From: GWE2-40-63 sp050251815
GTDB taxonomy: Bacteria > Bacteroidota > Bacteroidia > Bacteroidales > SZUA-534
NCBI GenBank assembly: GCA_050251815.1
Contig: JBFWMB010000031.1
Span: forward strand, 1 to 38,952
Length of the DNA stretch: 38,952 nt
Direction: 5' to 3'
Both the position numbers and the translations under genes were made by a program. The notes below the pieces were generated by a model. That model worked only from the letters and a program-made list of their open reading frames with translations, did not search any database and was not told the origin of the DNA. This document shows, in pieces, positions 35,264-38,952 of this stretch (positions within the stretch are counted from its first letter, which is position 1; each line of letters starts with the position of its first letter).

Positions 35264-38200
35264 TTAAAAGGTTACGTTAATTCCAAAGGTATATATCCTT
35301 GGCGAAGGGTATCGGGCATTATCAATTCCAGTTAAACCAATTTGTCCATCAATTGAGCCTATTTCAGGATCATAGCCTGAATACTTGGTAAAAGTATACA
35401 GGTTCTGAATGGTGGAGTAAATTTTTAGGTTTTGAATTTTGATTTTAGCTAAAATTTGACTGGGTACATTATAACCTAATGAAATACTTTGAATTCGAAG
35501 GTAGGAACCATCTTCAACAAATCGGTCGCTGTACCTGAAGTTTGATGTGGATGAAGCCGATGATGCTCCGATACGAGGCATGTACTGATCGCCGCCTACT
35601 ATCTGAACATTTCGGTAATCATTAGGACCATTTGGGTCAATTAATTCTAATTGAGCATAACCCAAGGCTGTTGACAACAGATTGGTGTTTTCTCTTGGGT
35701 TTTCTAACCAGCGGCGTTGATAATTTACCACTTCGTTTCCATATACACCAGTTAACAGCATATTGAATTCAAAATTTTTGTAAGTCAACGTGTTTCCAAA
35801 CCCATAGGTAAAAGCTGGTTCCGGATTACCAATATAAGTTCGGTCTTCTTCATCTATTACTCCATCGCGATTTAAGTCTTCAAAAATGTAATCTCCAATC
35901 CATACACTATTTTCACCTATGCTCATATCTTTAGGTAAGGCTACAGGAACGATATTTCCGTCGGCATCTTTATAATAGAAATCAGTAGCTTTTTCAAAGC
36001 GTCCGATTACTTTGTAACCATAAAACTGACCAATAGGTTCGTCAACAGCAATTCGTGTAACTGGCGTAATTTCAGAACCTTCCTGAATAGTGGGATTAAA
36101 TGTTGCTGTTTCGGTGTTTAGTGAAAGTACTTTATTGCGGTTTAGTGAGAAAACAAAGTTGCTGCGCCACGAGAAATCACCCTTGTCAATATTTACTGTA
36201 CTTAATGTAAGCTCAACCCCTTTATTTTCGAGAGAGCCAATATTAACCCAGGGAGCCGAGGTTGAACCCTGGCCTGATGTTCCTGCATAAGCTGGTAAGG
36301 GTAACTGTAACAAGAGGTTATCGGTTTTTTTATAGTACAAGTCGGCAATTAACTCAATCCGGTTTTCGAATAAATTCAGGTCAAATCCAATATTACTCGA
36401 ATTGGTAGTTTCCCACTGCAGTTCGGGGTTAGCAGTATTGGCTGCCAACAAACCAGTACCCCAACTTGCGGTGGCAACCGATGCATAAGTTGATGTATAT
36501 GAATAGGCAGTTCCCGGAATATTTTCGTTACCAACAGAACCCCAACCTATGCGTAATTTTAAATTATTTATATAAGGATTACCCTCTAAAAAGGCTTCAT
36601 TTGAAATTTTCCAGGCAAAAGCTACCGATGGGAACCATCCCCATTGATAATCCTGATGGAATTTTGAAGAACCATCGTATCGAAGGGTAGTAGTTAATAA
36701 GTATTTATTATTGAACGAGTAGAAAACCCGTCCAAAGAATGAACTTAACGATTGGGTACCACTGCTATTATTGTTACGAGCTGTTAAAGCATCACCAAGA
36801 TTTAAATCGGTAGCCCCATTCGATAAATAACCTGAACGATAACCGTATAAATACTCCCAATGCGATTTTTGCATTTCCTGTCCCAACATAGTAGTTAGGC
36901 TATGCATGCCAAAATCCCGGTTAAATGTTAACACATTACGCCAGTTCCAGTATTTGCTGTATGATTTTGAGCGAGAACCCTCGCGCGTAACATTATTGAT
37001 GGCTCCAAAGGTGTACGATGGATTAAAAGTATACGAATTGTCCATGCCGTAATTTATTGCGTATTCTGTTTTAAAAGTAAGCCCATCAAGTAAAGTAGCT
37101 TCTGCAAAGGTATTGGCACGAATACCGGCAGCTTCGTTACGGTTGTCTTTTAACATGGCAAGTCCAACGGGGTTGTTTTGTACGTATTCATCCGTATCGG
37201 GCCCGTCAAAATTACCCTCGGCATTACGCACGGCAACATTGGGTGTTTGCTTTAAGGCAATTTTAATCAGGTTGTCATCGTTTACTGTATTGTTCTTTTT
37301 TGAGTTACTAAATGCCATATTTAAACCTACTTTCAAGAACTCTTTTACCTGTGAGTCAAAATTTCCGCTTATATTGAATCTTTCGTAACCCGAGCCTACG
37401 GCAATACCATCCTGATTTAAATACCCAACACCCAAAGCATAAGTTGATTTTTCAGATCCACCATTTACCGATACATTGTGGCTTTGCATTACTGCTTTTG
37501 AAAATAATTCATTTTGCCAGTCAGTTCCTTCACCCAGTAATTCGGGACGTATAAAATTAGGGTCACGCATAACAATACTCAAATCAGCACGTGTGTTTTT
37601 ATGTATGGCATATTCCTGTAAATTCAATAAATCGAGTTTTTTTGGTATTTCCTGCCACCCGGTGTAACCATTGTAATTTACAACAGCCTCACCTTTTTTT
37701 CCTTTTTTAGTAGTTATTATAATTACACCGTTGGCACCTCTTGAACCGTAAATGGCAGTTGCTGAGGCATCCTTCAAAATATCGACAGTTTCAATATCTG
37801 ATGGATTGATTGTCGCAATAGGATTCACATTCACATTGGTAGATGAACCATCGATAACAACTCCATCAATTACATAAATTGGTTCATTGGAACCATTAAT
37901 AGAGTTGATACCACGAATACGAACTGATGAACTTGAACCGGGAGCTCCACTATTTTGTGTTATTTGCACTCCGGCTGCTCGCCCCTGTAATGCCTGGTCA
38001 ATTGATGTGGTAACCGATTGCGAAATAGCCTCGCTAGTAACTGAAACCACCGACCCGGTTAAATCACTTCGTTTCATTTGTCCATAACCGACAACAACTA
38101 CTTCGTCCAACGATTTAATATCCTCAATTAACACTACATTTAATGTAGATTGCCCATTTACCGGTATTTTCATTTGCTGAAAACCGATAAAATTAAAAAT

Positions 38201-38434
38201 GAGAACAGCATTTTGGGGTGCATTTAAACTATAAATGCCATTCATGTCAGTAATGGTTCCCATAGTAGTTCCTTCAATAGAAATGCTAACTCCCGGAATT
38301 GGCTCACCGTTTGTGTCAGTAACTTTACCTGTAACTTTTAGCTCCTGAGCTAAAGTAACAAACGATAGCGATAGAAGTAAAAACAACACAATGGTTATTC
38401 TCCTTCTTTGTCGATGATAGTTTTGTTTAATCAT
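35264..38434 (-). CDS. susC: SusC/RagA-family TonB-dependent oligosaccharide importer
   Basis: A 1056-residue outer-membrane TonB-linked transporter. Signal peptide ~1-29 (TIVLFLLLSLSFVTLAQ). A CarboxypepD_reg-like domain lies at ~32-110 (VTGKVTDTNGEPIPGVSISI). The SusC signature LDEVVVVGYGQMKRSDLTGS begins at ~113, followed by a plug to ~225 (VRIRGINSINGSNEPIYVIDG, shown as GINSINGSNEPIYVIDG; then ATAIYGSRGANGVIII). The barrel closes with IYTFGINVTF, ending in Phe. It has no N-terminal STN domain, so sigma/anti-sigma signalling is not expected. This is the first gene of the xylan locus and partner of the adjacent SusD. A LacI-type operator lies 62-75 bases upstream of its ATG. Confidence 0.97.
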   Translation of the reverse strand: MIKQNYHRQRRRITIVLFLLLSLSFVTLAQELKVTGKVTDTNGEPIPGVSISIEGTTMGTITDMNGIYSLNAPQNAVLIFNFIGFQQMKIPVNGQSTLNVVLIEDIKSLDEVVVVGYGQMKRSDLTGSVVSVTSEAISQSVTTSIDQALQGRAAGVQITQNSGAPGSSSSVRIRGINSINGSNEPIYVIDGVVIDGSSTNVNVNPIATINPSDIETVDILKDASATAIYGSRGANGVIIITTKKGKKGEAVVNYNGYTGWQEIPKKLDLLNLQEYAIHKNTRADLSIVMRDPNFIRPELLGEGTDWQNELFSKAVMQSHNVSVNGGSEKSTYALGVGYLNQDGIAVGSGYERFNISGNFDSQVKEFLKVGLNMAFSNSKKNNTVNDDNLIKIALKQTPNVAVRNAEGNFDGPDTDEYVQNNPVGLAMLKDNRNEAAGIRANTFAEATLLDGLTFKTEYAINYGMDNSYTFNPSYTFGAINNVTREGSRSKSYSKYWNWRNVLTFNRDFGMHSLTTMLGQEMQKSHWEYLYGYRSGYLSNGATDLNLGDALTARNNNSSGTQSLSSFFGRVFYSFNNKYLLTTTLRYDGSSKFHQDYQWGWFPSVAFAWKISNEAFLEGNPYINNLKLRIGWGSVGNENIPGTAYSYTSTYASVATASWGTGLLAANTANPELQWETTNSSNIGFDLNLFENRIELIADLYYKKTDNLLLQLPLPAYAGTSGQGSTSAPWVNIGSLENKGVELTLSTVNIDKGDFSWRSNFVFSLNRNKVLSLNTETATFNPTIQEGSEITPVTRIAVDEPIGQFYGYKVIGRFEKATDFYYKDADGNIVPVALPKDMSIGENSVWIGDYIFEDLNRDGVIDEEDRTYIGNPEPAFTYGFGNTLTYKNFEFNMLLTGVYGNEVVNYQRRWLENPRENTNLLSTALGYAQLELIDPNGPNDYRNVQIVGGDQYMPRIGASSASSTSNFRYSDRFVEDGSYLRIQSISLGYNVPSQILAKIKIQNLKIYSTIQNLYTFTKYSGYDPEIGSIDGQIGLTGIDNARYPSPRIYTFGINVTF

Positions 38435-38495
38435 AAAAATGTGGTTTGATGTTTTTAGTTTAATAAAGGTTTAAATAAGTTCATAATCATACAGT

Positions 38496-38509
38496 AGAAA
38501 ACGTTTGCA
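38496..38509. promoter_or_regulatory. Putative LacI-family operator upstream of susC
   Basis: AGAAAACGTTTGCA fits the LacI-family pattern TGnAAnCGnTTnCA at every fixed position except the first. It is palindromic about the central CG at 38502/38503 and lies 62-75 bases before the susC ATG. No LacI-type gene is in the window, so the regulator would be encoded elsewhere. Confidence 0.5.
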
Positions 38510-38565
38510 TTTATCTAAAAATTAATTGAAATTTATATAATTCGTTCAACAGGTATTAAATGAAA

Positions 38566-38670
38566 TTAAATTAGTTTTATAATGCGTAGAATGATTAATA
38601 TGGTAATTGAAATTAGTATAGCTAGACCAATTTCAAACCATAATAAAATTGCTTGTCGTGATTTTTTCAT
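38566..38670 (-). CDS. Possible 34-residue single-helix membrane protein
   Basis: A short frame upstream of susC that starts MKKSRQAILLWFEIGLAILI and continues as a hydrophobic stretch to RIIKLI. It has a basic N-terminus, then a continuous ~24-residue helix, then a basic end, as in small single-pass membrane proteins. AT-rich noncoding DNA often yields Ile/Leu-rich frames by chance, so the support is weak. It lies between the right edge and the LacI-type operator, in the same direction as the xylan operon. Confidence 0.3.
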   Translation of the reverse strand: MKKSRQAILLWFEIGLAILISITILIILRIIKLI

Positions 38671-38952
38671 CCAATGAATTCTTAATGTTTGGTATTAGTT
38701 GCAATAAATATAAAAAGTTGCTATTCAAAAGGAGTGTATAAAATCGTTGTATTAAGGGTATAAAATATTTGAGGAGGATATATTTGCAAATTGGGTGGAA
38801 ATATTTTACCAAAAATCATATAAAGTATAGATTATAAGATTGTTGTGTTAATGTAAGAAAGTGTATTTTATTCTAAAATTTGGAGCAATTTTTCCCAATA
38901 AAGTTATATTCTGTCAACAATAGTTGTAATGGTATTTGATTCTGTCTTTATT
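38671..38952. other. Gene-free right end
   Basis: About 280 very AT-rich bases without a supported frame. On the plus strand TATATTTG (38779-38786) matches the -7 consensus and could serve a gene beyond the edge, but no matching -33 element was seen. A short AGTTGC direct repeat (38697 and 38716) is present. Confidence 0.4.

Noticed and set aside
38697..38721. AGTTGC direct repeat, 19 bases apart, as an HTCS binding site
   Set aside because: Only six or so bases are shared, the flanks differ, and the DNA is very AT-rich. No HTCS is known on that side.
1..38952. CRISPR arrays, tRNA or rRNA genes, insertion sequences, prophage
   Set aside because: No regularly spaced repeats, cloverleaf-like segments, transposase motifs or phage genes were found on either strand by reading.

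Overview
The window looks like chromosome of a Bacteroidota bacterium, most likely a marine or sediment member of the Bacteroidales/Marinilabiliales (Prolixibacteraceae-like). This placement is an inference. It rests on a SusC/SusD pair, a hybrid two-component sensor with a Reg_prop propeller, a type IX secretion (T9SS) C-terminal sorting domain, lipoprotein signals with acidic residues after the Cys, DUF5020 and DUF5597 families, AT-rich DNA and TAnnTTTG-like promoter elements. No tRNA, rRNA, CRISPR array, transposase or phage gene was seen.

Layout. (1) 1-7949: the sensor half of a hybrid two-component regulator (minus strand), cut by the window edge inside its histidine-kinase H-box, diverges from a 1613-residue multimodular pectin methylesterase with a T9SS tail. 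This is probably the edge of a pectin locus extending to the left. (2) 8058-12146: small housekeeping or accessory genes, namely a PaaI-like thioesterase, a TPR/coiled-coil exported protein overlapping an SRPBCC protein, and a minus-strand run murB - VOC protein - FMN reductase. (3) 12436-16724: a tight four-gene plus-strand operon (glycosyltransferase, DUF7033-type polysaccharide deacetylase, GNAT/BioF2-like acyltransferase, CE4 deacetylase) that looks like a surface-glycan assembly or modification unit. (4) 17402-19948: a Cache-type methyl-accepting chemotaxis protein followed by a DUF5020 outer-membrane protein. (5) 20014-38434: a complete minus-strand xylan utilisation locus, read right to left: susC, susD, surface glycan-binding lipoprotein, GH10 xylanase interrupted by two CBM4-like modules, GH35/DUF5597, GPH-family sugar symporter, GH10, a small exported protein with a probable frameshift, GH43, GH10, GH115.

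How the xylan locus would work (inference from families). The surface lipoproteins (GH10 with CBMs, glycan-binding protein, SusD) bind and cut glucuronoxylan, and SusC imports the oligosaccharides. The lipoprotein GH10s and GH115 trim chains and remove 4-O-methyl-glucuronic acid in the periplasm or at a membrane. The GPH symporter carries short xylo-oligosaccharides inward, and the signal-less GH43 finishes them in the cytoplasm. No regulator gene for this locus lies in the window, but a near-perfect LacI-type operator sits upstream of susC. A perfect 42-bp palindrome after the first four genes probably tunes expression of the distal enzymes.

Least explained parts: the 12436-16724 operon, the frameshifted small protein inside the xylan locus, the LacI-type operator, and the modular architecture of the pectinesterase.
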